A DNA stretch of 64,000 nucleotides from Schizosaccharomyces osmophilus (GCF_027921745.1 NC_079238.1:744001-808000); one strand, 5' to 3'; counted from the first letter of the stretch, positions 18,343 to 29,362 are shown. Translations and numbers: made by a program. The notes: a model not told the origin generated them from the letters alone.

Positions 18343-20103
18343 ATGAATAGTACGATGGATTTTAAAGATTTTGACAAAGAAGCCATAGGCCAAAATGAGT
18401 GTAGAGTACTCGTGGTATTTCGTTCTTCATCCTTGGAAGACCAAAAGTCAAGTGCCAAGCAGTTTAAATTACAGCTAGAACATTTGATGGAAACGTACGG
18501 CAAGGATCGTATTTGGCAAAATGAAAGATTTACACTGAGTGAAGATACTATTCATGGATTCTATTGTCTCTTTGGATCTACGGATTTTGGCGACTGCATT
18601 GCAGATGAGTGGTGGATTGTTTGGTTGCTTTTCGAGGCCAGTCGAAGTGTAAAAAATGCATTCTGTAGGATTATTGATGCGGATGGAGAGTTTCTGTTGA
18701 TTGAGGCTGCTTTCTCTATACCAAAATGGATTGATGAAGATAATTCAGATTATCGTGTATGGATTCATGATGGAAATGTCCTTCTGCTTCGTCCCGACAG
18801 AGCGAGTCCTCAAGCGTATGAAAGATGTAAACCTTTGTCTAGAAATGAAGCTATTGAGCGAATCAATATTGGAGAAAACTTTGATATCCCTCCAAAAGTG
18901 AACAAGAGTATACAACTCCGACTCGAGGAGTATCCTGAAACAGCAAACAACCACCATCGAGCTGTCGTAACTATACCAAGATCCATCGCTTATTTATTAA
19001 GAAAAAATAAACATCTTATTAGCAAAGCCGTTACCGCCTTTTATTACCGTGATCCAATATCCGAGAAGAAATGTGACTCCATGGAAAAGTTCTATCCCAA
19101 AGATCTTGTTACCATGACTGTATACTTTACGCCGTTATTATATGCTCAGCTGGCTCAGCAGCGAACTCGAAAATTTGCGCCCTTTTCATTGCCTTCTCAG
19201 GGTAAAGAGCCAGCTTTTATTCGAGCCGAGCTGGGCATGAAGCTTGCTTGTGGGTTTGAAATTCTCTACGATTCCAATGAACAAGATGAAATAAAACAAT
19301 TGATTGATCAAAATTTAGAAGGAGCTGTTTTCCCAACGGACGAGGAATTAAAAGCATCACCACTCGTAAATGACGATACCAGCTTCATGGACGTAGATCC
19401 TGATGATTTAGAGAACATGCTGAAAAGTAGGATGAAGGATCTGGAAGAGTCTCGGTCAGATAAAGAGAGTTTGGGCTCTGCGGATTCAGTCTCCTCAGAC
19501 GATGAACAGGCGCCAAATGCGTCACAAATAGATAGAAAAAAAGATTTTAATGAGCATGACCTTAAAGAAATAATTTCAAAAATTGAAAACTTTGTGGAAA
19601 GCGACGACGAGTCCTCTTCTGATCGGCCAGACTTTTACGGCGTTGAAAACTCCGAAGAAGAAGAACAATTATATACTTATGATCCAGGGAACCGGGAGGG
19701 GATTTTCCCAAAGCATGGAATTGCTGAACCCAACGAGGGTGACATTGAGTTTGACGAGACCAAATTTTTCGATATCCTCAAGGAGCCTACCTCAGATATT
19801 GCTGCTACAGATCACCCATCAGCTCTGGAGTCTGATTCTTCTGAGTTATCGGATGATGAATTGCCTGGAAATATGAACTTACAAGAGTACATGCAAGCCA
19901 TGGACGAAGAACTAAATTCCCAAAAAGTTGGAAATAAGGAAGGGTCTTCTGGACCTTTCAAGGACGAATCTTCGGACTTGGGTATAGATTTAAATCTTGC
20001 TAAAAATCTAATAGAGGGAATTCAAGCCAACCCTGATGCATATGGCGGACCCATTTCTACGTTGCTAGACAGCCTTAATATACAAGTTCCAAAAGGAAAA
20101 TAG
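18343..20103 (+). CDS. sgt1: SGT1/Ecdysoneless-family protein
   Basis: 586 residues from ATG 18343. The N-terminal two-thirds is the SGT1 (Ecd, hSGT1) domain, with WIVWLLFEASRSVKNAFCRI, the stretch DADGEFLLIEAAFSIPKWID and HDGNVLLLRP near residues 80-150. The C-terminal third is strongly acidic and low complexity (SDDEQ, SEEEEQ, SELSDDELP). Family members link transcription and pre-mRNA splicing: human ECD binds Prp8 and the R2TP complex, and the yeast proteins are essential or nearly so. It is distinct from the Skp1-binding SGT1. From memory this is SPAC1002.10c. No intron. Confidence 0.88.
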   Translation: MNSTMDFKDFDKEAIGQNECRVLVVFRSSSLEDQKSSAKQFKLQLEHLMETYGKDRIWQNERFTLSEDTIHGFYCLFGSTDFGDCIADEWWIVWLLFEASRSVKNAFCRIIDADGEFLLIEAAFSIPKWIDEDNSDYRVWIHDGNVLLLRPDRASPQAYERCKPLSRNEAIERINIGENFDIPPKVNKSIQLRLEEYPETANNHHRAVVTIPRSIAYLLRKNKHLISKAVTAFYYRDPISEKKCDSMEKFYPKDLVTMTVYFTPLLYAQLAQQRTRKFAPFSLPSQGKEPAFIRAELGMKLACGFEILYDSNEQDEIKQLIDQNLEGAVFPTDEELKASPLVNDDTSFMDVDPDDLENMLKSRMKDLEESRSDKESLGSADSVSSDDEQAPNASQIDRKKDFNEHDLKEIISKIENFVESDDESSSDRPDFYGVENSEEEEQLYTYDPGNREGIFPKHGIAEPNEGDIEFDETKFFDILKEPTSDIAATDHPSALESDSSELSDDELPGNMNLQEYMQAMDEELNSQKVGNKEGSSGPFKDESSDLGIDLNLAKNLIEGIQANPDAYGGPISTLLDSLNIQVPKGK

Positions 20104-20297
20104 AAAAAATAGAATATTTTTTCATAACTAATTTAATTTTCTTCTCTATTTTTTCATTAGACGGATTTAATCCACTTCATGTAGATACTGTAATTAAACT
20201 CCGTTCTAGGAATCTATAACTTACCAACACCCACATTGCCAGTGCAAAGTAGAAACACGCTTAAACCAAAGCGTTACGTGTTTCATTGTTAGAAAAT

Positions 20298-21836
20298 ATG
20301 ATTTTTAAACCATCAACAGCACGATCTCTCGTTTTTCGCGTAAAACACGCCGGCGTTCAAGGGAATGTCCGCACTCCTGTATATATGGCGTTGAGCCGAC
20401 GCTTTTACGCTTCCAGCCCATCCAAGAACAGTGAATACGACTTGTGTGTTATCGGAGGTGGTCCAGGCGGTTATGTTGCTGCCATCCGTGGATCTCAACT
20501 CGGATTAAAGACCGTTTGTGTTGAGAAGCGTGGTAGTTTGGGTGGTACTTGCTTAAATGTTGGATGTATCCCTTCCAAGGCTATGCTGAACAACTCCCAT
20601 ATCTATCATACCATCACTCACGATACAAAGCACCGTGGTATTGAAGTTTCCGATGCCAAGGTCAACATTGGTCAAATGTTGAAGGCTAAGGATGACTCTG
20701 TAAAGTCTCTTACCACGGGTATCGAATTTTTGTTCAAGAAAAATAAGGTTGAATATGCCAAGGGTACCGGTTCTTTTGAGGACCCCAATACTCTTGCAGT
20801 AAAGGGTATCCAAGGCGCCCCTGATCGCCAGATCAAAGCCAAGAACTTCATCATTGCTACTGGTAGCGACGTAAAAGCATTCCCAGGTATTACAATCGAT
20901 GAAAAGAGAATTGTTTCTTCTACCGGAGCCTTGTCTTTACCTGAAGTCCCCAAGAAAATGGCTGTTTTGGGTGGTGGTATCATCGGTTTAGAAATGGGAA
21001 GTGTTTGGTCTCGATTGGGAGCAGATGTTACCGTTGTTGAATTCATGCCTTCTGTTGGTGGTGTTATGGATACCGACATCTCGAAGGCATTCTCTCGCAT
21101 CATTGGCAAGCAAGGCCTTAAATTTAAGACTTCCACAAAGATGCTTAGTGCTAAAGACAATGGCAAGGCCGTTGAAATGGAAATTGAAGATATGAAGAAG
21201 AACAAGCGCGAGAAATTGGAAGCAGATGTTTTATTGGTTGCTATTGGCCGTTCCCCTTACACTGAAGGTCTCGGTTTGGAGAAGGTTGGTATTGAATTGG
21301 ACAAGGCCAATCGTGTTATCATGGACAGCGAATACCGCACCAAGCATCCTCATATCCGTGTCATTGGTGATGCCACTTTTGGACCCATGTTGGCCCACAA
21401 GGCTGAGGATGAGGGTATTGCTGCCGCTGAATTTATTGCTAAAGGCCAAGGACATGTTAACTACAATGCTATTCCAGCTGTAATGTACACTCACCCCGAA
21501 GTTGCCTGGGTTGGTATGACTGAGCAACAAGCCAAAGAATCTGGTTTGAAGTACAAGATCGGTACCTTCCCCTTCATGGCCAACTCCCGTGCCAAGACAA
21601 ACATGGATGCTGAGGGTTTGGTTAAGGTCATTGCTGATGCCGAAACTGACCGTCTCTTGGGCTGCCACATCGTCGGCCCAATGGCTGGTGAACTCATTGG
21701 TGAAGCTACTCTCGCTATTGAATATGGTGCTAGTGCTGAAGATGTTGCTCGTGTTTGCCATGCCCATCCTACCTTATCTGAAGCCGTGAAGGAGGGCATG
21801 ATGGCTGCTTGGACCGGTAAAAGTATTCATTTTTAA
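20298..21836 (+). CDS. dld1: dihydrolipoamide dehydrogenase (E3), mitochondrial
   Basis: 512 residues. A mitochondrial leader ([17 protein letters not shown]) precedes the FAD-binding [19 protein letters not shown]. The redox-active disulfide is in [17 protein letters not shown] (cysteines near 85 and 90), the NAD fold in [17 protein letters not shown], and the His-Glu dyad in [14 protein letters not shown] near the C-terminus. E3 reoxidises lipoamide in the pyruvate, 2-oxoglutarate and branched-chain dehydrogenase complexes and in glycine cleavage. All catalytic elements are present. Codon bias is strong. The first ATG is used; open frame upstream starts from TTG. Confidence 0.97.
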   Translation: MIFKPSTARSLVFRVKHAGVQGNVRTPVYMALSRRFYASSPSKNSEYDLCVIGGGPGGYVAAIRGSQLGLKTVCVEKRGSLGGTCLNVGCIPSKAMLNNSHIYHTITHDTKHRGIEVSDAKVNIGQMLKAKDDSVKSLTTGIEFLFKKNKVEYAKGTGSFEDPNTLAVKGIQGAPDRQIKAKNFIIATGSDVKAFPGITIDEKRIVSSTGALSLPEVPKKMAVLGGGIIGLEMGSVWSRLGADVTVVEFMPSVGGVMDTDISKAFSRIIGKQGLKFKTSTKMLSAKDNGKAVEMEIEDMKKNKREKLEADVLLVAIGRSPYTEGLGLEKVGIELDKANRVIMDSEYRTKHPHIRVIGDATFGPMLAHKAEDEGIAAAEFIAKGQGHVNYNAIPAVMYTHPEVAWVGMTEQQAKESGLKYKIGTFPFMANSRAKTNMDAEGLVKVIADAETDRLLGCHIVGPMAGELIGEATLAIEYGASAEDVARVCHAHPTLSEAVKEGMMAAWTGKSIHF

Positions 21837-22694
21837 GCGACTCTCCCCTTAACAATTTATGAAAAGGTTCTTTCGAACCATATCACCTTAGAAGAGTTCC
21901 ATAAGACTCTTCTACAATAACTTTTGTTCAATACTTAGGTTTTATATGTAATATTTTTCAATGATTTTCTTGAATACGAATTATATTAGTCTCCCTCCAC
22001 TTTTTCAATACAGCAGATTTTGTCAAATTTTATACAAGGATCTTAATTTTGTCTTGTTTCTTTTTACATTTACACTCACCGTAATTACTAGTAGCCTGCA
22101 CTTCAGCAAAACACTCGTTTTGCCTTCTTTTGTATGTCTCGAGAATCTTAGTCCAACCCATGCTACTGAATCCTTGAAAACAAAAGATAATCACACGAAA
22201 GACGAGTACGAAGAAACATACAGTATTCAATAATGAAGGTCATTTACTTTCTACTAAATGCGATTTTGACAATGAATATTCATTAAAGAAGCTATTTGTT
22301 TTCTATTTACCAACGCGCTGAAGGCCCTTATTCCAAATTTAGTGCTTCAGTAATAAACAAAAAGAGAATCCAAAACAGGGAAATGCATGTTTCAATAAGT
22401 ATTCCCTTTTTCTTTACTTATTGTATTGAATCTAACTAAAAGAAGAAGTCGAAGTCGTTTAATCCTGTCAATTTGACGCCCAATGACGGTATCCTATAGC
22501 TAGAGAATCGCTAAGAGAATAACTAACCTCCTCCCAAGCGTTGATGGTAAAGAACATGAAACCCGAATAATAGGATGATTCTGAGCTTATGGTAAATATT
22601 TTGTTTTAAATCTTTTGATTTTTCTTTTATACATTGATTTGCGCGGTAAAAAAAACAAGATACCTAGTTGAATAAGTGAAGTTTTGGCCTTAGT
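21837..22694. other. intergenic region, dld1/mtf1
   Basis: An 858 bp region. A 90-codon plus-strand frame (21961-22233) looks like chance. On the minus strand about 22243-21960 there are plausible splice signals (GTATGT ... CAG, GTGAGT ... GACTAAT ... AAG) around a short basic peptide, but nothing I can identify. A microexon gene or antisense RNA is possible but unsupported. Confidence 0.3.
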
Positions 22695-23795
22695 ATGTCG
22701 TTTCGATTGCTTCCCAAACGAAAATATGATGATGTGAAAGCAGGAAACTTTATAAATCCAGGAAAAGTACAGCTTGCTAAAAACAATAGAAAAGATAAAC
22801 CTCAGAGCTCCCCATACTTGATAAACCAAGATCTGATGGACAAAGCGTTGGAAGCTAGTAATTTGAAACAGCAGTATAGCCCAAATTTAACCATTGTTGA
22901 AATGGCGCCTGCGGCAGGTGTGATGTCTACTTCTTTGTACAATTATTTCAAACCGAAAAAGCATATCCTTCTCGAGTCTAGAGACACATTTTTTGATCCT
23001 TTACGAAAACTATCCAATCAAACAGGTGGCCGAATGCAGCTGATAGAAAAGGAAGGATTTAAGTGGAGTACATACTCTGAACTTATTCAATCTCAAATTT
23101 TACAGGCTACACGGCAATCAGAAGAAGAGCAGGCTGCTTCTCCCCATCAAGAACTGCTCTTTGCAGCTCATGTCCCTATTCATTACTATGGTCTTTTGTT
23201 TACTTCTCAAATTGTAGAGTACCTTGCAAGCCGAGATTGGCTTGGTTATTATGGAAGAGTCCGAGTGCTTTTATGGCTTCCTCGCTCACCAGCAATCACT
23301 ATTCTAACGTCTCAAGGGTTTCGGAATAGATCGATGACAGCTGTACGCCGTGAAGCATTTATAGATACTAGAGTGCTTGTAGGAAATCAGTCTATTCATG
23401 ATGGTTTAATGAAACGGTGTCCCTCCAAACCCAAATATTCCCAATACCTTCCGAAGCCAATAATTCAACCCCCGGATGAATTAAAATTTATGGAGCCTCT
23501 TCATGATGGGCATATTTTAGTGGAACTTACTCCAAAACCCTTTGACAATAGTCTTTCGTTATCTTTATTTACACAAGTGATCAAAGGCCTACTGTACATA
23601 TCTAGAGGAAAACTGAAAGATTCTCTTGAACTCCTTGGTGCTGGTGCTACGAATTTAATTCCTGCAATTCGAGATGCAGGTGTTGATGTGGAATTACCCA
23701 ATTTTTGTTTATCTGCTGAAGATTTCAAAACAATTACTCGCATATATGAGCGCTGGCCATTACGAGATCCTCTTAAAGAAGATGAATGTGTGTAA
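22695..23795 (+). CDS. mtf1: mitochondrial transcription factor / rRNA dimethyltransferase-fold protein
   Basis: 366 residues with an S-adenosylmethionine-dependent methyltransferase fold of the KsgA/TFB1M/Mtf1 group. Motif I is VEMAPAAGVMSTSLYNYF, followed by acidic HILLESRDTFFDPL. Motif IV-like sequence is FAAHVPIHYYGLLFTSQIVE, and VRVLLWLPRSPA follows. S. pombe Mtf1 (recalled as SPAC1002.08c) assists the mitochondrial RNA polymerase at promoters. The degenerate glycine motif, PAAGV rather than GxGxG, suggests a transcription role rather than active dimethylation. It lies between dld1 and ats1 as in S. pombe. Confidence 0.85.
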   Translation: MSFRLLPKRKYDDVKAGNFINPGKVQLAKNNRKDKPQSSPYLINQDLMDKALEASNLKQQYSPNLTIVEMAPAAGVMSTSLYNYFKPKKHILLESRDTFFDPLRKLSNQTGGRMQLIEKEGFKWSTYSELIQSQILQATRQSEEEQAASPHQELLFAAHVPIHYYGLLFTSQIVEYLASRDWLGYYGRVRVLLWLPRSPAITILTSQGFRNRSMTAVRREAFIDTRVLVGNQSIHDGLMKRCPSKPKYSQYLPKPIIQPPDELKFMEPLHDGHILVELTPKPFDNSLSLSLFTQVIKGLLYISRGKLKDSLELLGAGATNLIPAIRDAGVDVELPNFCLSAEDFKTITRIYERWPLRDPLKEDECV

Positions 23796-24138
23796 TGCCC
23801 AAGTGTTTCTATTCTCTCGTTTCAATAATGCCTTCTTTCGTTATTGCATATCCAAATCTTTAATTTCTTTGACTCCCTTCTTAGATAATCTTAATTTTCT
23901 ACAAAGATTATACGAACACTTGTTTTGTATTTTCGTAAGCTATTTTTATACTTTTGTAGCTAATGAAAAGCATCACCATTATATTCTAGAATGAGACGCT
24001 TGAATAGATATTCAAAATTACTTGTTTCTTTAGGTACAAATCAATGTGACACTCTTCCATTGAAATGAAATCACCATGTCATAAGGATTACAACTGTCTT
24101 CTTTACCATATTTGCTACCCTCCAAAACATCTAACAGT
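23796..24138. promoter_or_regulatory. intergenic region, mtf1/ats1
   Basis: A 343 bp AT-rich stretch with the mtf1 3' UTR and the ats1 promoter. I see nothing else. Confidence 0.45.
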
Positions 24139-25065
24139 ATGGAAAGCAAAATGACCAATTCAGTCCGTATTCGTCCTATTACAAAAAAAGATGTTCCAAC
24201 TGTTATTCAGTTCATCATTGAACTCGCAGGTAATACTTTCTTGTCAACGTAATGCTGGTAGACCAGGTTCCTACGAGATGGGTATTTTTTCAGGACACAC
24301 TCTTGACCCTTGCCAGTGTTTCTCAACCTTATTTAACCATATGTTGTCCTTAAATTATTCCCATTGGAACAAATAGCATATCAATATTATCTTTTCCATG
24401 TCTCCAGTCTTTACTAATGCCTTGCAGATTTTGAAGAAGCCAGAGATCAAGTAGAAGCTACAGAAGAGAGTCTTTCGAATGCGTTTGGGTTCACTGAGAA
24501 TTCAAAGCCTACAGCTTACTGTCTTTTCGTTGAGGAGAATGAAAAGGTATGTTGAACTTTTACAACCATGTCAGCATCTGTGCCTATTGCTTTATATAGT
24601 TCATCCTCTTAACAGAATTTGTGTTGTGCTAACTAATGGAAGCCTGTGGGAATGGCAATTTATTTTCTGAACTTTAGGTAAGCCTACTTACTACTTTGCT
24701 TTTTAGGGATGAATTATTGACAATATTGATAGTACTTGGACTGGCCGAGTTGGCATATACCTGGTAAGTATTTCCTTTAATTTTACGATTTTTCTTTTGT
24801 GCACTTTCTGATGTACTAGGAGGATTTGTATATTCAACCAACGCATCGTGGTAAAGGTTATGGCAGCTTCTTACTCTCTTATTTGGCACGCGAGTCGTTG
24901 CAAATTGGAGGAAAACGATTAGATTGGGTTGTGCTTGATTGGAATCAGAAGGCTATTGATGTATATGAAAAAGCTGGAGCAAAAAAGGTTGTTGGGTGGA
25001 GCATGATGCGCGTTACAGGTGATAAGTTGAAGAATTTAGCCGACAAATTGCCAGATAATCTTTAG
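24139..25065 (+). CDS. ats1: GNAT N-acetyltransferase Ats1
   Basis: Five exons (24139-24229, 24428-24546, 24643-24677, 24733-24763, 24820-25065) join in frame into 173 residues. Exons 3 and 4 are only 35 and 31 nt. The fold is a spermidine/diamine-type GNAT: N-terminal [18 protein letters not shown], a central [19 protein letters not shown], and motif [21 protein letters not shown] with the acetyl-CoA-binding RGKGYG. The end has [17 protein letters not shown]. It probably acetylates a small amine such as thialysine or a polyamine. Splice signals are GTAATA, GTATGT, GTAAGC and GTAAGT donors with TAG, CAG or AAG acceptors. From memory it is SPAC1002.07c. Confidence 0.88.
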
Positions 25066-25486
25066 TAAGGCTTCCTTTTTTGACATATATTTTTGTATTT
25101 ACGTGCACAAAGAGTTTGGTTACAAGCCATTGCCAAGAAAACTGCTCACATTGTTATTCAAGCGTCATGGCTGCTGGCTTTATTAGTAAGTTTTCTGCGA
25201 TGTATATTCCTTATTCACAATTAATCGGAAACACTTCTAGGGTATTGTGCATCATCATTTTGAGTTCACCTACCTAGACTTTTTTACAAGAGGGAACACT
25301 ACATACATAGAACCATATGAACAACGGCATAAAAATAAATAGTTTTTGAACCAATTCTTTTCTTTATATTTATATTATAATTGAAAGTAGAGAAACTTTG
25401 GATGGACCTTGCGCGACGCGTTCCTGCCTTATATATAATGACGCGTAAACCGTAAACATTCATACAGCAAATATTCTTTTAACAAC
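25066..25486. promoter_or_regulatory. bqt2 upstream region
   Basis: The ats1 3' end followed by a compact promoter: two ACGCGT MCB cores (25416-25421 and 25441-25446), a TATA box (TTATATATAATG, 25428-25439) and two forkhead cores (GTAAAC at 25445 and GTAAACA at 25452). Confidence 0.65.
25416..25458 (+). promoter_or_regulatory. MCB - TATA - MCB - forkhead cluster of bqt2
   Basis: Within 43 bp there are ACGCGT, TATATATAA, ACGCGTAAAC and GTAAACA, ending about 30 bp before the bqt2 ATG. MCB sites bind MBF at premeiotic S, and GTAAACA binds Mei4 or another forkhead factor. The layout implies meiosis-specific expression. Confidence 0.6.
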
Positions 25487-25963
25487 ATGTTTCGAGGGAA
25501 ATGCGCGTATTTTGATGAGAGTGTTCCTTCTCATTTAATTGCACTTTGGCGTAAGTAAATAAGTAACTCTTCGAATGCTGTGCGAATCTTGAATCGAAAT
25601 GCCAGAACAATTTGCAATTAACTCGTCAAAATTGATAGAAATACACAATGGTACTACCAAATTCCTTACTGAAGGTTATCACAAATTTGATTACGCTTTC
25701 TCAATGAATGTTGGAAAGAAAGTACGACTTTCCATATATCAAACACTTTGCACAACTTCCCCTTGGTGGATTGCAGAGCAAGTTACTTCTTTAAGACGAA
25801 GGTATAATTCTATTCATTTTTCTGATAACTTTAACTTACTTACATCAACACTAGGAAACCAAAAGTTGCTCCCATCATCCATTTTAATGAAGTAGAGCCT
25901 TTATATGTTGACCATCGAATCCAAACGGTTTATTTGCAACCATTTCATTCTCCTAGTGTTTAG
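25487..25963 (+). CDS. bqt2: bouquet formation protein Bqt2 (predicted)
   Basis: Three exons (25487-25550, 25606-25801, 25855-25963) join in frame into 122 residues, starting MFRGKCAYFDESVP and ending YLQPFHSPSV. The call rests on position between ats1 and jmj2, size (S. pombe Bqt2 is about 115 residues) and a meiotic-type promoter. I cannot confirm it by motif. Bqt1 and Bqt2 bridge telomere-bound Rap1 to the spindle pole body SUN protein Sad1 and so form the meiotic telomere bouquet. Intron 1 has a GTAAGT donor and a CAG acceptor. Intron 2 is 53 bp with a GTATAA donor and a TAG acceptor. The protein is fast-evolving, as expected for this family. Confidence 0.72.
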
Positions 25964-26408
25964 TTGTGCCTCAAATCCTTCAAAACTGCCCTTTCTTTTT
26001 TGAAAGTTATAACTCGACTTGGTTCTAATCTCACGCGTAAAGTTCCCTCAAAATAGTCATTTCCTTTTACTTAAAATAAATTTGAAAGCTTGAATCCATT
26101 GGAATGAATAACTGCTTTTCGTCTTTCATTGATTGTCTGATCTTCTCTTCCCCTACACGAAACCACCAAACGACTCACTGAAAACATTTCTGGTCAATTG
26201 AAGCAATTGTCGCTCGACCTTTAGATTTTTTTCCCTTTTTAATGCATCACTAGAGGATTTCTAAAAACTGACAGGTTTAAATGAAACAAAGTTTTATATA
26301 ATTTCGTCCCATTCCCTTACAGTTGTTCAGTGGTACGAGCCTTGTCTATTCAAACATTGAAAAGAACCACCTCCTGTCTGAGAGGAATTTTGAAATACAA
26401 AAGCTTCA
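25964..26408. other. intergenic region, bqt2/jmj2
   Basis: 445 bp of AT-rich sequence with the jmj2 promoter. I see no gene or clear motif. Confidence 0.4.
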
Positions 26409-28508
26409 ATGGTTATGAGCCATCCTTTTGTTCGCAATTCACGACCTGCTCAGGTTGCATATCAACCTCGGTCAAACGAAACTTTAACAGACCATATAAC
26501 AACAAGGCGGAGGAATGGCAGATACTTGGAAAATTCAAATATAAATAACCATCGGAATCGCCCTTCAGCATTAGGCCTTTCTCCTGCACCAACGTTTTAC
26601 CCTAGCGATGAAGAATTTACAGACGCGATTCGATACATTCAAAAAATCACGCCAATTGCAAAAGACTTTGGAATTGTCAAGATAGTACCTCCTAGTGGTT
26701 GGAAACCATCATTTGAATTGGACATGGATAAATTTACTTTTCGTGCAAGACGCCAAGATTTACGCATGATGGACCTAGGATTTCGAGAATCTGCCGCATA
26801 TGACGAACGGGTATTTAGGTATTTTTGCAACAGAAACATTGAGCTACCGCAAATATTTGTAGTCGGTAACACGACAGTGGATCTATATCAAATACGAAAT
26901 TCTCTGGAACGCTTAGGATTCTCAAAAGGAGCAGCAATTCCAAAAGATTATTGGAAAAGGGCTCTAGTATCTATGAATTTACCAAATACTTCAAGAGCTG
27001 AGAAGGAAATACAGAGCATCTACTCAAAATATATTGCTCCTTTTGAAGCGTACGTTGCTACATTGTCATCTGATGCATGTAATTACCAGCCTCTTTTCAC
27101 AAAAGTGGAAGATCATGAGTTAACGCTCACCGATAAGTTATCAAGGACGCAAAGAACAGAAACTTCTTCATTCCATAGCCCTTTGAAGAAAAAATCGGGT
27201 TCTGAAGAGAAAGCTAATATTCAGAAACATAACAGAGCTATAGATCGTGCAAGAAAGAGACGAGTGAAAACCTGTGAAAGCTGTCAAAAAAAAATCGACT
27301 TTTCTATTGAATGCCTTGGTAAAGAATCGTATTGTAAAGAATGCATATTAACACCTCACGTGTTTGGATTTGAAATGGGCGATATTTATACTCTTTCTGA
27401 GTTCGAAAGGAAATGCGATAATTTTAAGACTGAGTATTTTTCAAAGTTTGATTCCCAAACGCGTATAACTGACGAACTTGTGGAAGCAGAATACTGGAAG
27501 TTAGTAAAAAGTAAAGAAGAAGCCTATGAGGTCGAATATGGCGCTGATTTATCTACTATGGACAAGGGCAGTGCCTTTCCGCACTGGCGGAAAAACCCAA
27601 AAAATCCGTATTCAAGAGATCCATGGAATTTAAACGTCCTAGCTTCTTCGGATGGCTCTTTACTTCGATTTGTTGAAAACGCTGTGTCTGGGATTACGTC
27701 CCCTTGGCTATATATCGGAATGTGCTTTTCGACGTTTTGTTGGCACGTTGAGGATAATTATACATATTCAGCGAACTATCAGCATTCTGGTGAAACAAAA
27801 CTTTGGTATGGTATTCCTGGTAATCATGCTTCTAAGTTTGAGGAAGCAGCTCGTGAAATAGCACCCGATTTAGCAGCCTGTCAGCCTGATTTACTATACC
27901 AACTTGCTGCTATGACTAATCCAAAAGAGTTGACAAAACGAGGAGTTAAAGTATATTACGTTGATCAAGCTCCAAATGAGTTCGTTGTCACCTTTCCAAA
28001 GTGCTTTCATGGTGGTATTAACCTTGGGTTTAATATTAATGAAGCCGTCAATTTTGCCCCCAAAAATTGGCTTTTAGATGGTTACTCGTTGGAAGGGGCC
28101 CTTAAGTACCAAAGTATCCTTAAACCAACGGTACTTTCACATGATCGTTTAATATATAAACTTGCTACGAAGAATACTGATGTGGTTGCGTATGAAGAAA
28201 TCCTACCATGTCTCCGCGAAGCATTTGAGAGAGAACAAAGCGAACGTACTTTTCTTAGAGAGCAGCATCACTTGAAAGAAGCGTTGGTTCGTGAACCTCT
28301 AAAGACGGACGAGCAATGGCAATGTGTACATTGTAATGCTTACTCTTACTTCTCGAAAATCGTTTGTCCCTGTACATCTTCGATTGCTTGCACAAAACAT
28401 ATGGAAAAACTTTGTGATTGCAAATTTGAAAAGAAGACTTTGCAGCTTCGAATACGCGATACGGAATTGCTAAGTTTGCTGAATTTGAATCTTTCAAACA
28501 CTTCTTAA
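26409..28508 (+). CDS. jmj2: JmjN/JmjC-domain histone demethylase
   Basis: 699 residues. A JmjN segment is at about 62-103 (FYPSDEEFTDAIRYIQKI). A central Cys-rich region (CESCQKKIDFSIECL with CKECI) resembles a degenerate PHD-type finger. The JmjC domain has the Fe(II) ligands H and E in CWHVEDNYTYSANYQ (about 445 and 447) and the distal His in PKCFHGGINLGFN (about 533), plus the 2-oxoglutarate-binding segment KLWYGIPG. A C5HC2-type zinc finger follows (CVHCNAYSY ... CPCTSS ... CTKHMEKLCDC). This is the KDM5-like layout without ARID. All metal ligands are intact, so it is probably an active H3K4 demethylase. From memory it is SPAC1002.05c. Intronless. Confidence 0.9.
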   Translation: MVMSHPFVRNSRPAQVAYQPRSNETLTDHITTRRRNGRYLENSNINNHRNRPSALGLSPAPTFYPSDEEFTDAIRYIQKITPIAKDFGIVKIVPPSGWKPSFELDMDKFTFRARRQDLRMMDLGFRESAAYDERVFRYFCNRNIELPQIFVVGNTTVDLYQIRNSLERLGFSKGAAIPKDYWKRALVSMNLPNTSRAEKEIQSIYSKYIAPFEAYVATLSSDACNYQPLFTKVEDHELTLTDKLSRTQRTETSSFHSPLKKKSGSEEKANIQKHNRAIDRARKRRVKTCESCQKKIDFSIECLGKESYCKECILTPHVFGFEMGDIYTLSEFERKCDNFKTEYFSKFDSQTRITDELVEAEYWKLVKSKEEAYEVEYGADLSTMDKGSAFPHWRKNPKNPYSRDPWNLNVLASSDGSLLRFVENAVSGITSPWLYIGMCFSTFCWHVEDNYTYSANYQHSGETKLWYGIPGNHASKFEEAAREIAPDLAACQPDLLYQLAAMTNPKELTKRGVKVYYVDQAPNEFVVTFPKCFHGGINLGFNINEAVNFAPKNWLLDGYSLEGALKYQSILKPTVLSHDRLIYKLATKNTDVVAYEEILPCLREAFEREQSERTFLREQHHLKEALVREPLKTDEQWQCVHCNAYSYFSKIVCPCTSSIACTKHMEKLCDCKFEKKTLQLRIRDTELLSLLNLNLSNTS

Positions 28509-28731
28509 ATTATTAAAATTACATGGACTATGAATGGCAAACAAAAGCAGTTCTTCCATCTTTATTATTATTTTTGATATTGGTTACAGAATTACGAGCT
28601 CCTTCATAATTCGCTATTTAAGGTAATACTAGGATTCTGCTGCTGTCAATGGCGTTTTAAACAAAGAAGTCAGACTTCCACCAAATCAGGCTTTTTCAAG
28701 CTATAAAACGGTGAATTTGAAACCTCGAAGT

Positions 28732-29337
28732 ATGAAGAGGAACGAATCGAGCTCAGCGTTACCGACAACGCAAAGCCCCGCAAGTTTGGAAAGATCAGAA
28801 TCTCCAACGTCTAGTATCCAACATAAAGCTCGAACAGCTTCTCCTGTAAACGATATTAGTATAAATAACAAGGAAAAAGAAAAAGAAGTGTGGAATCGAC
28901 ATGATGAAAACGAATTGGAAGAAGATGATCGGGATGACTTTGGAACAGCCGCAATTTCCAACGTTACAACCAAAGCGGGTGAGGCAGATGATGATACAAA
29001 CGAAAAAGTGAGAACAAGATATTTATTGGATAGCTTTGACGAAGAACAAATGCAACGATATGAAGTGTTTAGAAGAGCAAATCTCAATAAAACGAATGTC
29101 AAAAAGCTGGCGAACCAAATCCTCAATCAAAGTGTCACCCCGAACGTTGCGATTGTCATATCTGGATTTTCTAAGGTTTTTGTAGGTGAAATGATTGAAC
29201 TGGCTCGAAGAATCCAGGATCATTGGGGGGATACTGGACCGCTTAGTCCTGATCATTTGCGAGAAGCATATCGACTTTCACGGCAAAACCAAAGAGTAAT
29301 CCCAAAAAGTCGTCGTTCAAACAAAATGTTTCGGTGA
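28732..29337 (+). CDS. taf11: TFIID subunit TAF11
   Basis: 201 residues from the first ATG. The N-terminal half is acidic and Ser-rich ([12 protein letters not shown]). The C-terminal half is the TAF11 histone fold: [19 protein letters not shown], then [39 protein letters not shown] and [17 protein letters not shown]11 pairs with TAF13 in TFIID and contacts TBP and TFIIA. Open frame extends upstream only from a GTG. It lies between jmj2 and gls2, as in S. pombe. Confidence 0.93.
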   Translation: MKRNESSSALPTTQSPASLERSESPTSSIQHKARTASPVNDISINNKEKEKEVWNRHDENELEEDDRDDFGTAAISNVTTKAGEADDDTNEKVRTRYLLDSFDEEQMQRYEVFRRANLNKTNVKKLANQILNQSVTPNVAIVISGFSKVFVGEMIELARRIQDHWGDTGPLSPDHLREAYRLSRQNQRVIPKSRRSNKMFR

Positions 29338-29362
29338 ATTTGCCAGACATTGTTAGAAGTTT

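Noticed and set aside
20672-21767. Long antisense frames opposite dld1
   Set aside because: Shadows of a highly biased, clearly functional E3 gene.
21961-22233. 90-codon plus-strand frame after dld1
   Set aside because: Phe/Leu/Ser-rich composition typical of AT-rich 3' sequence, with no recognisable domain.
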